Source: Paguma larvata (Eukaryota > Chordata > Mammalia > Carnivora > Viverridae). From it: DNA of 64,000 nucleotides. The stretch lies in the NCBI GenBank assembly GCA_030068075.1, contig CM057841.1:33831030-33895029 (forward strand), written 5' to 3'. Below the pieces are notes generated by a model. The model did no database searches. It worked only from the letters and a program-made list of their open reading frames with translations, and was not told the DNA's origin. Every line of letters starts with the position of its first letter. Position 1 is the first letter of the stretch. The position numbers were made by a program, and so were the translations under genes. Positions 1-11,231 of the stretch are shown one piece after another.

Positions 1-580
1 CTCACCAAAAGTGGAACCAGCTTTACCCAGAGACACTGGCGTTGGAGTCGGTGCAAACATCTTGCAGCCCCTAGGGGGCGCTGGTGATGCTGGAACGTAT
101 TTACCTTGCATGAGGAAAGCACCAGATGCCAGGGTTTGGAGTGGGGGAGTCTCAGATTCAGCCCCTCATTCCCTGTGGAAACTTGGTCTTCAATTTCCCC
201 TTCTGTAAAATGCAGATAAAGCCCTCTTAGATCTATGTCACAAGAGGTCAGTCAGGGCAAGTGTGCCCATAGAAGTTAAAAGAAATATTGTCCTTAATAA
301 ATCATCAATAATTCAATAAGACCAGATTGCCAGAGAATAACTTTCATTAATACATAATTGTTATCCAAAACAGACCTGGGTGGAGTAGAGTTAATATATT
401 ATTGGCCATGGTTGACATTAGGTGAAGCTGGATAATGGGTACAATGAGAATTCTTTATCTCACTCTCTCAAAAAGAAATAGAATGGAACAGAAGAGAGAG
501 GGAGAACGCCAAGTATGTGTGGATTCCTGCTGCTGGGCACGGTATATCACAGTGGCTTCACATACAGAATTGGGGCCGGG
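1..580. other. Intergenic, no gene seen
   Basis: Unique-looking sequence apart from the CTCF-like motif at 68-82. No exon recognised. In human the gene upstream of NLRC5 is CETP; none of its coding sequence is recognised here. Confidence 0.4.
68..82 (+). promoter_or_regulatory. CTCF-like motif, forward
   Basis: CCCCTAGGGGGCGCT matches the CTCF core CCASYAGRKGGCRSY at 14 of 15 positions (C for A at position 3). No SINE sequence is visible around it, so it does not come from the feline-type SINE. Confidence 0.5.
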
Positions 581-584
581 ACAG

Positions 585-765
585 ACCCAGGATCAAATCC
601 CAGTTCTCTGGAGGTCATGTAAGCTCTCTGAGCCAGTTCCCTCTGTGTTCCGTGGGTACGACAGGTACGACGGTAGTAACCACCTCGTGGGGTGGTTGTG
701 AGGATCACCGTGGGAATTGCCTACAAACGCTCAGGGCAGTGCCCGATACACAGTAACTATAGCTA
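585..765 (+). repeat. MIR
   Basis: MIR-like order is visible: GGATCAAATCCCAG, then GTAAGCTCTCTGAGCC, then GTGGTTGTGAGGATCACCG and CAGTGCCCGATACACAG. Confidence 0.7.
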
Positions 766-1069
766 TTTTCATTGTGTCCTCTTCTGCAGGCTGAAATCAG
801 GCCCACGGTGAGGGCTCCGGTGAGTCAAGGAAGGGGTCTGAGAGTCCGAATGTGTCCAATGGCCTCCAGCCTCCCTGCCTCCAGTCTCTGCCCTCTGGTC
901 TTTGCTACCCAGATGACCTTGTTGAGACCCACCTTTGCTCCTGCTCCTCATGCCCACCTGGAGACCCAAGGCCTGACTCCTCACCCGCTTGGAAAATGGG
1001 TTTCGTCTCCTGCATACCCAGTCCCGCTTTTTTTCCCAGGAGCACCCCACCCCCTGGAGCCAATAGGAA

Positions 1070-1235
1070 TGACAACCATTATAATAGGTAACTCTGAGTT
1101 GCTTCTAGGGGTGAGGCACTGAGCTAGATGCTTTATGTATTGCTTCATTCAGTGCCCTGACAATCCCATGGGCAAAGGACTTTTATGTCCTCATTTACAT
1201 GCAGGGCAGCTGTTAGTTAAGTGCCAGAGTGGGGT
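1070..1235 (-). repeat. MIR, antisense
   Basis: GGCACTGAGCTAGATGCTTT, then a TCATTCAGTGCCCTGACAAT-like middle and GTCCTCATTTACATGCAGGG, the usual antisense MIR order. Confidence 0.65.
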
Positions 1236-1929
1236 GTGAGCCCAGCCATGATGCCCCCAAAGACTCTGCTCCATGCCCCTGCGGGATGGACGTTACCCAG
1301 GCCATAAGACCTTGGGGGGGTGCTGGAACCCCATGTCCAAACCTAGGCTTAGAGGGTCCCAGCAATAGAATGTGACTGTCGGTTACTCCTAATTCCAAAG
1401 TTGACCTCAGGCAAGCTCCTTGAAGGTCATAGGCTCCTTAGAGGTCACGTGTTCTGCCTGCTCTGCCCAGTGGCAGTGGTGTCCATAATCCACTCGCCAG
1501 TGTGAGGTTCCACTGAGAATCCATGACCGCCAACCTCCAACAGACCTTTGCCCTGAGTCAGGCCTCCCTCAGCTTTCTGGTCAACCCGCTTCCCCGCTCA
1601 CGGCAGTGATATCTCTGATCTACCATCATGAAATTGGCAGCTGCCCCCTCCTGTCTGTCTCCCGGCTCTCTCCCCACAATCAGCCTGTGCCCTACTTTCC
1701 AGATTGCTGGGCACTGTGGCCAACAGAACCTCCCCTTGTCTTCCTGCTCCCCGTAACACAGACTCGCCCTACTTCCTGTTGTTCTTCTGTGTTAACAGAG
1801 CATGGTCCTTCCCTTCTGAACTGCAGACCTTCCAGCCCCTGAATTCAGCTCTGGGAATGTCTCTCCTCCCAGGTATGCAGCCCTTGACCTGCTCTTCTCA
1901 CTCATCCCTTCACTGAATCCTGTCCATCT

Positions 1930-2235
1930 GATGTCCTCAATATTTCTAGCCTACCCACTTTTCTCCGCCTCCATCTCCACCCTAGGCCAGACTACCATGA
2001 TCTCTTATGAGGACCCGTCTATAGCCTCCTGCATCCTAACGTCTTCCTGCATTGTGGCATTGCCTACAATCTCTTCCCCATAGCAGCTTCAAGAAGCAAA
2101 ACTGATCATTCACTTGCATGCAACTCATCAAGAATAAAGAGAGTCTTAGGATATAGGCAAAATTCTCTGCATGGGCTCCAGGGCCCTGCATGATTTGGCC
2201 CCTGTCTACCTCTCAACCTAGTTGCTTTGGACCCA
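1930..2235. repeat. L2-like fragment
   Basis: C/T-rich text with CCATCTCCACCCTAGGCCAGACT and, later, CAGGGCCCTGCATGATTTGG resembles LINE2 3' sequence. It is too decayed to subclassify. Confidence 0.45.
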
Positions 2236-2239
2236 GCAT

Positions 2240-3115
2240 AGCTGTTCAGTACTGGAGTCAATGTCTTTCATCAGCTCTAGAAATTTCTTATCACTGTCTC
2301 TCCAGTTACTGCCTCTCCCCTGTTTTATCGGTCCATAACTTCTTGAATTTCCATTAGACATATGTTGGGCCCTCTCACCCCATCACACATGTCTCTTAGT
2401 CGATCTGCTATAACTTCCATTTATTTAGGAGCCCTCTGCTAAATTCTGGATCATTTCCTTAGATACTTCTTTCAATTCTCTCACTTTTTGTAGCTGTGTC
2501 TAACCCATTTACTTTACCCATTTCACCGAGTTTTTCATTTTAATATCAATAATTTTTATTTCTAGAAATTTCTACGGAGTTCATTTTCCAATCTGTTCTT
2601 TTTTTTTTTTTTTTTTAACCCCTGGAGTCCTGTGATTTCATTGTGGTTCTATTCCCTTCATCAGTGAAAAACTAGTTCCTTTGTAGTTTCCTCTGGGTTG
2701 TTCTATTACATCTGATCCTTGGGGTGCTTGTCTTCTTACTGGTTGTGTTTTGCTAGCTCTTTCTGGTGGTAGATGGCTTCCTTATATGGCTTGAAATTTT
2801 CATTTACTTGGCAGTTCATCTTGAGTGGAATTTGGGTGTCTTGTGGACCGAGTGCTCCCTGAATTAGCTACATTTCCTTCGAGGGTGGTTTTGCACTTAT
2901 CCCTGCCTGGAACTCCAAAGTTTGCATTAGTCTGGATGTGTTTCTGGGTTACTTCCTCAGTTCAGGAACTCCTGCACCTTGCTGGCAGTGTAAATACATA
3001 CTCTATTGATGCATGTGCATGGGCTTGAGTTTTCGATTTATAGCCATGCCCAGACCCACCTAACACTCCTTGTGGCTTCCTTGTTCAGTTTTTTTTTTTT
3101 CCCACTAAGGGGAGA
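2240..3115 (-). repeat. Old L1-like sequence, antisense, with T-runs
   Basis: AT-rich text with strings typical of antisense L1M 5' halves (GTCTCTCCAGTTACTGCCTC, CAGTTCATCTTGAGTGGAA). It includes pure T runs at about 2600-2617 and 3089-3099. No frame is preserved. Confidence 0.4.
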
Positions 3116-3547
3116 TGTCTTCATTCCACCTCTTTTTATTTTTTAAATTTTATTTAAATCCAAGTTAGTTAACATGTAGTGTAATAATGGTTTCAGGAGT
3201 AGAATTTAGTGAGTCATCACTTACATACAACACTCAACACTCAACACTCATCCCAACAAGTGCCCTCCTTAATGCCCATCACCCATTTAGGCCATCCTCC
3301 GCCCTCAACACTTCTCCAGCAACCCTCAATTTGTTCTCTGTATTTAAGAGTCTCTTGCAGTTTGCCTCCCTCTGTTTTTATCTTATGTTTCCTTCCCTTC
3401 CCCTATGTTCATCTGTTGTGTTTCTTAAATTCTACATATGACTAAAGTCATATGATATTAATCTTTCTTTGGCTGACTTATTCTGCTTAGCATACTACAT
3501 TCTAGTTGCATCCATGTTACCGCAAATGGCAAGATATCATTCTTTTT

Positions 3548-3767
3548 TTTTTAACTTTTTAAATGTTTATTTATTTTTGAGAGAGAGAAGGACAGACAGA
3601 GTGCAAGCAGGGGAGGGGCAGAGAGAGGGGAGACACAGAATCTGAGCCAGGCTCCATGTTCCAAGCTGTCGGAGTACAGAGCCCAATGTGGGGCTCAAAA
3701 CCACAAACTGAAATCATGACCTGAGTTGAAGTTGGACACTTAACCGACTGAGTCACCCACACATCCC
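3548..3767 (-). mobile_element. Felid SINE inside the L1, antisense
   Basis: T-rich tail first, then the GAGAGAGA block and a degraded head ending ...ACTGAGTCACCCACACATCCC. It is flanked by AAGATATCATTCTTTTT (3531-3547) and AAGATTTCATTCTTTTT (3768-3784), a 17 bp TSD with one difference. Confidence 0.9.
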
Positions 3768-3810
3768 AAGATTTCATTCTTTTTGATCACCGAGTAATAT
3801 TCCATTGTGT

Positions 3811-3811
3811 G

Positions 3812-3852
<41 letters not shown>

Positions 3853-3860
3853 ACACACCC
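3811..3860. repeat. (CA)n microsatellite
   Basis: An almost pure AC dinucleotide run with one TACA interruption, within the L1 3' region. Likely length-polymorphic. Confidence 0.95.
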
Positions 3861-4013
3861 CACATCTTCTTTATCCATTTTTCAGTTGATGGAAATTTAG
3901 GCTTTTTCCATAATTTGGCTGTTGTCAATAGCACTGCTATAAACATTGGGGTGCATGTGCCCCTTCAAATCAGCACCCTTTATCCTTCCAATAAATACTG
4001 AGTAGTGCATTTA

Positions 4014-4051
4014 TCCAAAATTTTATCCAAATTTATCCAATTTATCCAATT
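4014..4051. repeat. Short tandem TTTATCCAA-type repeat
   Basis: Four imperfect copies of a unit like TTTATCCAA in the L1 3' portion. Confidence 0.7.
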
Positions 4052-6506
4052 GCTAGGTCATAGGGTAGTTCTATTTTTAATTTTTTAAGGAACCTCCATA
4101 CTCTTTTCCAGGGTGGCTGCACCAGTGTGCATTCCCACCAGCAGTGCAAAAATGTTTCCCTTTCTCCATATCCTTGCCAATACCTATTGTTTCCTGAGTT
4201 GTTAATTTTAGCCATTCTGACAGGTGTGAGGTGGTATCTCAATGTGGTTTTGATTTGTATTTTCCTGATGAGTAATGTTGAGAATTTTTTCATATGTCTG
4301 TTAGCCATCTGGATGTCTTCTTTGGAAAAGTGTCTGTTCATGTCTTTTGCCCATTTCTTCACTGGATTATTTGTGTTTTGGATGTTGAATTTGGTAAGTT
4401 CTTTAGAGAGTTTGGATACTAAACCTTCATCTGATATGTCATTTGCAAATATCTTCTCCCACTCCGTTGGGTGACTTTTAGTTTTGTTGATTGTTTTCTT
4501 TGCTGTACTAAAGTTTTTATCTTGATGAGGTCCCAATAGTTCATTTTTGCTTTTGTTTCCTTTGCCTCTGGAAACATGTCTAGTAAGAAGTTGTTGTGGC
4601 CGAGGTCAAAGAGGCATTTGCCTTCTTTCTCCTCTAGGATTTTGATGGCTTCCTGTCTTATATTTAGGTTTTTTATCCATTTGAGTGTATTTTTGTGTAT
4701 GGTATAAGAAAGTGGTTCAGATTTTCTTCTGCATGTCGCTGTCCAGTTTTCCCAACACCATTTGCTAGAGAGATTGTCTTTTTTCCATTGGGTATTCTTT
4801 CCTGCTTTGTCAAACATTAGTTGACCATACATTTGTGGGTCCATTTCTGGGTTCTCTATTCCATTCCATTGATCCATGTGTCTGTTTTTGTGCCAGTACC
4901 ATACTGTCTTGATGACTACAGCTTTGTAATACAACTTGAAGTCCGGAATTGTGATGCCTCCAGCTTTGGCTTTCTTTTTCAACATTACTTTGGCTATTCA
5001 GGGTCTTTTCTGGTTCCGTACAAATTTTAGGACTGTATGTTCTAGCTCTGTGAAGATTGCTGGTCTTATTTTGATAGGGATTGCTTTGAACATGTAGATT
5101 GCTTTGGGTAGTGTCGACATTTTAACAATATTTGTTCTTCCTATCCATGAGAATGGAATGTTTTTCCATTTCTTTGTGTCTTCTTTGATTTCTTTCATAA
5201 GCTTTCTATAGTTTTCAGTGTATAGGTTTTCCACCTCTTTGGTTAGGTTTATTCCTAGGTATTTTATGGTTTTTGGTGCAATTGTAAATGGAATCGATTC
5301 CTTGATTTCTCTTTCTGCTGCTTCATTATTGGTGTACAGAAATGCAACCGATTTCTGTATGTTGATTTTATGTCCTGTGACTTTGCTGAATTTGTGGATC
5401 AGTCTAGCAGTTTTTTTGGTGGAGTCTTTTGGGTTTTCCATGTAGAGTATCATGTCATCTGTGAAGAGTGAGTGTTTGGCTTCTTCCTTGCTAATTTGGA
5501 TGCCTTTTTTTCTTTGTGTTGTCTGCTTGCTGAGGCTAGGACTTCCAGTGCTATGCTGAATAACAGTGGTGAGAGTGGTCATCCTTGCTATGTTCCTGAC
5601 CCTAGAAAGAAAGCTCTCAGTTTTTCCCCATTGATGATAACACTAGCTATGAATCTTTCATCTATGGCCTTTATGATCTTGAGGTATCCCTACTTCTAGC
5701 TCTACTTTCTTGAGGGTTTTTATCAAGAAAGGATGCTGTATTTTGTCAAATGCTTTTTTCTGCATCTATTGAGAGGATCATGTGATTCTTATCCTTTCTT
5801 TTATTAATGTGAGTTATCACATTGATTGATTTGCAGATATTGAAATAGCCATGCAGCCCAGGAATAAATTCCATTCGATCGTGGTGAATAATTCTTTTAT
5901 TGTATTGTTGGATCCAGTTGGCTAGTATCTTGTTGAGAATTTTTGCATCCATGTTCCTGAGGGAGATTGGTGCATAATTCTCCTTTTTAGAGGGGTCTTT
6001 GTCTGGTTTTGGAATCAAGATAATCCTGGTCTCATAGAATAAGTTTGGAAGCTTTCTTTCTGTTTCTATTTTTTGGAACAGATTCAAAAGAATAGGTATT
6101 AACTCTTCTTTAAATGTTCGATAGAATTCCTCTGGGAAGCCATCTGGCCCTGGACTCTTGTTTGTTGGGAGATTTTTGATGACTGATTCGATTTCCTTCC
6201 TTCCTGGTTATGAGTCTGTTTAAATTTTCTACTTCTTTCTGTTTCAGTTTTGGTAATTCATATGTTTCTAGGAATTTGCCCATTTCTTCTAGATTGCCTG
6301 AGTTGTTGGCATATAATTGCTCACAATATTCTCTTATTATAGTTTGTATTTCTGCAGCATTGGTTGTGATCTCTCCTCTTTCATTTGTGATTTTACTTAT
6401 TTGGATCCTTTCCTTTTCTTTTTGATAAATCCAGCTAGGAGGGTTATAAATTTTGTTAATTCTTTCAAGGAACCAGCTCCTGGTTTCATCGATCTGTTCT
6501 ACTGTT

Positions 6507-6531
6507 TCATTCATTCATTCATTCATTCATT
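6507..6531. repeat. (ATTC)n microsatellite in L1 ORF2
   Basis: Six tandem copies of CATT/ATTC within the antisense ORF2. On the coding strand this reads as repeated AATG. Confidence 0.9.
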
Positions 6532-7399
6532 TTGATATCATTGATTTCTGCTCTAATCTTTATTATTTCCCATCTTCTGTTGGTTTGGGGCTTTATTTGC
6601 TTTATTTTTCCAGCTCCTTTAGGTGTAAGGTTAGGTTGTGTATTTGAGACACTTTTTCCTTCTTTAGGAAGGCCTGGATTGCTCCATACTTCCCCCTTAT
6701 GACTACCTTTGCTGTGTCCCAAAGGTTTTGGACCCTCATGTTTATTTTTTCATTGGCTTCCATGTATTTTTAATTTCCTCTTTAATATCTTGATTAATCC
6801 ATTCATTCTTTAGTAGGATGTTCTTTAATCTCCGAAGTATTTATAGTCTTTCCAAATTTTTTCTTGTGGTTGATTTCAGGTTTCATAGCGTTGCGATCTG
6901 AAAATATGCATCGTATGATATCGATCTTTTTGTACTTGTTGAGGGCTGATTTGTGACCCAGTGCGATCTATTCTGGAGAACGTTCCATGTGCGCTGGAGA
7001 AGAACGTGTATTCTGCTGCTTTAGGATGAAATGGTCTGAATATGTCTGTTAAGCCCATCAAGTACAGTGTGTCATTTAAAGCCATTGTTTCCTTGTTGAT
7101 TTTCTGCTTAGATGATGTATCCATTGCTCTAAGTGTGGTGTTAACGTCCCCTACTATTATGATATTATTAACATTTATTCCACCTCTTCATCTCACTTCT
7201 TCCCCTCTGAGGGTATTAAACCCCAGGTCAGTGTGGTTTGAACCCACATCCTCAAATTTTCTTCTTTGGGCTACTTTACTTACAGTTTTAGCTCTCAGTT
7301 CCCTGTTCATGGTGAGTGCCTGGGATATTCTTTCTTTCTTTCGAGCTCAGCTGTGTATTAAATCAAACCTTTTGTTGTAATGTAGCCATTGTTTCAATC

Positions 7400-7670
7400 G
7401 TTTCTTGAGGAGAGAGGTCTCCCGGAGCCCAGCCCAACAGTCTGTAAACTGGAGGTCCTGCTGACCTGCCCAGGCCACCTCAGACCACATTCCCCAGTCC
7501 CATCCCCTGCGTTAGCCATGCTTTATGCTCCCCCCACCCGTGCACAGAGCCTTTGCATGTGCTGTTGCGGCTACCCTGAATGCTTTCTCTCTCTCTTCTC
7601 CCATATGATTCCTCCTCATTCTCAGGGAAAGGTCCCCCCCCACACACACTAAGTCAGATCCCCCTTAAGG
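7400..7670 (-). repeat. L2-like fragment, antisense
   Basis: CAGAGCCTTTGCATGTGCTG, then CTGAATGCTTTCTCTCTC and ATGATTCCTCCTCATTCTCAGG follow the antisense L2 3' order. The same pattern recurs more clearly at 60.6 kb. Confidence 0.5.
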
Positions 7671-7944
7671 GTCCTCAAACCACGTCTTGGTGCATTTCTC
7701 CTTGAAAATACTGCTCAGGTGCGATTTTCGCATTTAGTTCTGGGGTTAGCAGATGACTGTTGGGCTTCCTGAAGGCGAGACCGTGTCTTTTCAGCTCTTT
7801 GCTCTACCCCACCTTCTCACCCAGGCCTGAAGTATAGTCATTATTCCAGGGAATGATGTCGAATTACTCCAGGGAATTATTGTGGAAAACAGCAATAGCA
7901 TCTCTTGGAGGGTTCCCGTGCAGCAGATCCTGTTCCCCGCTCTC

Positions 7945-8140
7945 TGTGCGGATTCTCTCATTTTATCCTCACGACCACCCTGGGAGGTACCTACTATTAT
8001 TACCCTCATTTTGCAGAAGAAGAGGAGGCGCAGAAGGCCAAGTAAGGCATCCTTACCAAGGCCTGAGAGGTGGGCAGGCGAAGGGATGGCTTCACTCTCA
8101 TACAGATGCGGAAGCCAAGGGCCAGAGAGGGCAAAGGTGA
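7945..8140 (-). repeat. MIR, antisense
   Basis: TTTATCCTCACGACCACCCT, GGTACCTACTATTATTACCC and CATTTTGCAGAAGAAG are the diagnostic antisense MIR core. Confidence 0.85.
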
Positions 8141-8515
8141 GCAGTGGCAAATTAGTGATGGAGAGGGGCCTCGGACTCAGGCCACGGAGCCCCAGCCCTT
8201 GCCCCAGGCTGCTGCTTCTTTTCCCAGCCCTGGGGACCCCACATCAACTCATTCTTCCCATCTCTGGGAGAAGCGGCCATAGCTGTTCTGACAGGTCCCT
8301 GTCCTGGCCAAGGGCCCCCTCGTGTCTCCCACAGCTTTTCCCCGGTGTCACCCCAACATCCAGCCTCATGGAACTGTCCACTGCCGTAGGTGTCCGAGAT
8401 TGCTTGTCAGAACAAGGTCACGAGCAGTTCCTTTGTGACGGTATAATTCCTCCTCCCACGCCCAAGCAGGCAACGCTTGGTGGCCTATGCTTTAGGAGAG
8501 GTGAGGTGGGTACAG

Positions 8516-8534
8516 GGCGGGGGGGGGGGGGGGA
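8516..8534. repeat. Poly-G run
   Basis: A run of about 18 G with one C near its left end. Liable to sequencing and replication slippage; can form G-quadruplex. Confidence 0.9.
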
Positions 8535-8866
8535 GTAGGTGGGGAAATAGGGGACCCAGCCCACAGAGGGGCCTCCACAACCTCCAAATCCTTCTCACTG
8601 CCCTGGCTGCAATTGGCTGCTGTTAAAAACATGGCCGCCTTCCCCATCATCAAAACCACATGACACAAGTTATGGAAGGGGTGCACACGGGGCTTCCGCC
8701 ATTTCAGTAATATTTCATTCTTGGGCTCGGAGGTAGGACGCGAGGGTTTGTCACACAGACCCACGACCCCCCCGTTCGCGTCCACAAGGGCCACGTGAAC
8801 TTCCACATTCAGAATCGTGCGGATTTCGGAAAGGCAGAACCGCGGCGCCCACTGGATATACTGCAG

Positions 8867-8881
8867 GGCGCCCCCTAGGGG
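8867..8881 (-). promoter_or_regulatory. CTCF-like motif, reverse
   Basis: The plus strand reads GGCGCCCCCTAGGGG; its complement CCCCTAGGGGGCGCC matches the CTCF core at 14 of 15 positions. It sits in a locally CpG-rich, non-repetitive stretch (about 8.72-8.96 kb). Its direction is opposite to the motif at 68, so the pair converges. Confidence 0.5.
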
Positions 8882-10359
8882 ATGCGGGCCGCACCCCGCG
8901 ATCAAACACCCTGCTATCTCTCCACATCAGGAGAAGCGAGGTGAATACGATAGACAGCCTCCCATCCAAATGGCCGGGTCGGCTGACAGACTGAAGGGAA
9001 AAACGTGCAGTTTTTAGAGCTCATTTGCTTTTGTCATCGTAGATAAGGACTCAAGGCTAAGGACCAGTGTATCTTCAATGTTTCTTGAGGTGCGAGTGCT
9101 AAAGTCAAAAGGAATCCAGGCACATCGGGGAAAGTAGAGAAAAGGAGAGAAAAGTATATCCCCCCGTCCAGTCATTCCTAACCTTCGTACCTTGTCATAA
9201 CTGAGAGATTAATGTTGAGACATTGCTGTTAACCAAAGCCCAGACTCTTTCCACGGACACCCCCTTTCCGTCCCAGGAACCCCATCCAGGACAGCGCATT
9301 GCACCTAGCCTTTTGAAAACCTCTTAAGGCTTTGTGTTATTTTATTTACTTTTGTTTGTTTATTATTTAGGAATCTGAAAAGTTCAGATTGACAACACTT
9401 GTCAACTCTCTGTTCCAGAACGTCCCCACCTCCAACTTTTCTAGGAGTCCCCTCTCGTTTCTGGCTCCTGAAGATTTCTTGCTTTGGAGTCTGGCTGCGA
9501 CCTCAAAGTTTTTTAGGAATCTGTGAGCCGAGACTTTTATGGGCCGGAGTGCTTCTAGAAGGCGGACTTCACCGGATCTCGAGGGGGCAGGGTGAGAGCT
9601 GCGTGAAAGTGTCCCGGCACAACACTGACAGGACCTGAGGGGGTGGCGGGTCGCCCAGTGTGGCTGAGGGAAGGGCTGTTCGGGGGGCGAAGCAGTGCAA
9701 GGAAGTAGGTTGAGATCATGTCTAGGTGTCTTTAAGGCCGGGAGGAGGCGGCAGAAGCCACAGAAGGCTTTGGGGTTGGGAGGCAAGGAGATGACTTGCG
9801 GGACTGGTGTGGGAGGGCTGGATGGAGGAGGCATGAGACCGAGCCCCTGCTGAGATGTCAGAGAGCAGGAGCAGCCCTCAAGGAACTGCTGGGCCCACCC
9901 CTTCCCTGTACAGAGGGTGCTCTAGACGCTAGAACCAGAAGGACACTCAAGATCAGATGTCAAATTCATACCAGAGTCAAGAGCTTCTGCATCCCCAGCG
10001 CCCTTATGTATGTACGTAGGTACGTGTTTTCAACAGTATCTATTGAGTTCTTACTCTGGGCCAGGCCCGGATGGTTCCTGATTTCATGAAACTTATAATC
10101 TAATGGGTAGAGATGCCAATAACTAACTAGCCAAACAAAAGACTATCTAACCACTAAGAGTTATGGAGAAAAAAACTGGGTGGCCAAGGAAGGTGCCTGC
10201 ACAACTCATAACTCAAAATCAAGAGGCTATTTGAAATTTATCTGTGGGTCAAATTTTGGCACATAACCGAATCTACCTGCAGAGGTTGCTAAGACAGAGT
10301 CTTGGGCCCACCCTCAAAATTTCTGATATGGTGGGGAGGGACCTGAGAATCAGCATTTC

Positions 10360-10545
10360 TTTTTTATTTTTTTTAAGTTTATTCTTTGTTGGAGAGGGGA
10401 AGACAGAGAGGGAGACAGAGAGAATCCCAAGCTGGCTCTGCACTCTCAGCGAGGAGCCTAATGCAGGGCTTGAACTCAGGAACTGTGCGATCACGACCTG
10501 GGCCGAAGGAGGACGCTTAACCGACCGAGCCACCCAGGCACCCCT
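10360..10545 (-). mobile_element. Felid SINE, antisense
   Basis: Antisense SINE ending CGAGCCACCCAGGCACCCCT. The 14 bp TSD AGAATCAGCATTTC (10346-10359) is repeated as AGAATCTGCATTTC (10546-10559). Confidence 0.9.
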
Positions 10546-11231
10546 AGAATCTGCATTTCGAACAAGCCCCCTCTCCGTGCTGACACTGCTGGTGGAGGGT
10601 CCACACTTGGAGTGGCGCCCACCTGGTCAGTCTGGTGTCTAGAGAGTAAAAATGTAGACACATCTAACTGCCGGGGAGGAAGTCTCACCTTGCTTTGATG
10701 GGGGTTTCATTTTGGAGGCCGAGGGTACAAGCCATGTGGGAGAGTCCTGGCACTCGTTGTTTTCGGATCAACCAGGAAGAAGTGGCTGGAAACGTGCAAA
10801 CGTGAGATTCCAGGGCGGGAAGGGCCCCTGGGTCCCCGCAGCCGCAGATGCTGGGAAGTGTCTCTCAGTTTTCAGAAGATCAGAAGTTAGGCCTGACCCC
10901 AAGATTCCTGGGGTCTGCGGCTGCCCACGCCCCCCACTGCTCAGTGCAGGGAGCCCAGGGTCCTGAGAGGGGGGCCCCGGCTCACGGGGAATCTCTCCCC
11001 AGGACCCCATCACCACCAGCCAGTCCCCCTATTCCAACAAGAAGCTCTTCCTAAGCCTCTGGGAGCCCCAAAGAGAGAGACAGAGGAGGGGGCGGTTGAC
11101 TCCCCAAATCTCTCCCTGGTCCCCCCAGTGACAGGCACAGATATGGGTGGGGAAATACGGCTCCTTCCCTCCAGAGCTTATGACCTGACACGACCCTACC
11201 TGGACTTTATTTTTTTTTTCAAGTAGGCTCT

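Larger units (their letters stand above)
3135..7176 (-). mobile_element. L1 (LINE-1), 5'-truncated, antisense, with exact 12-bp TSD
   Basis: Reading the minus strand, this gives L1 ORF2p from the C-terminal part of the endonuclease domain (LTDIFRPFHPKAAEYTFFSS, about 6.9-7.1 kb) through reverse transcriptase and the Cys-rich end ([20 protein letters not shown], about 4.1 kb) to the 3' UTR and T-rich tail at 3135. The frame is broken many times, so it is dead. ATTCCACCTCTT occurs at 3123-3134 and again at 7177-7188, an exact target-site duplication. The element carries a SINE (3548-3767), a CA microsatellite and an ATTC run. Confidence 0.92.
8141..10345. other. Intergenic, unique sequence
   Basis: No gene or clear repeat except the poly-G run and the reverse CTCF-like motif. 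8.72-8.96 kb is CpG-enriched. Open frames on both strands are short, with no recognisable domains. Confidence 0.4.

Noticed and set aside
790..808. Possible micro-exon between TTCTGCAG and GTGAGG
   Set aside because: Only about 18 bp, no homology and inside an unremarkable stretch next to a MIR.
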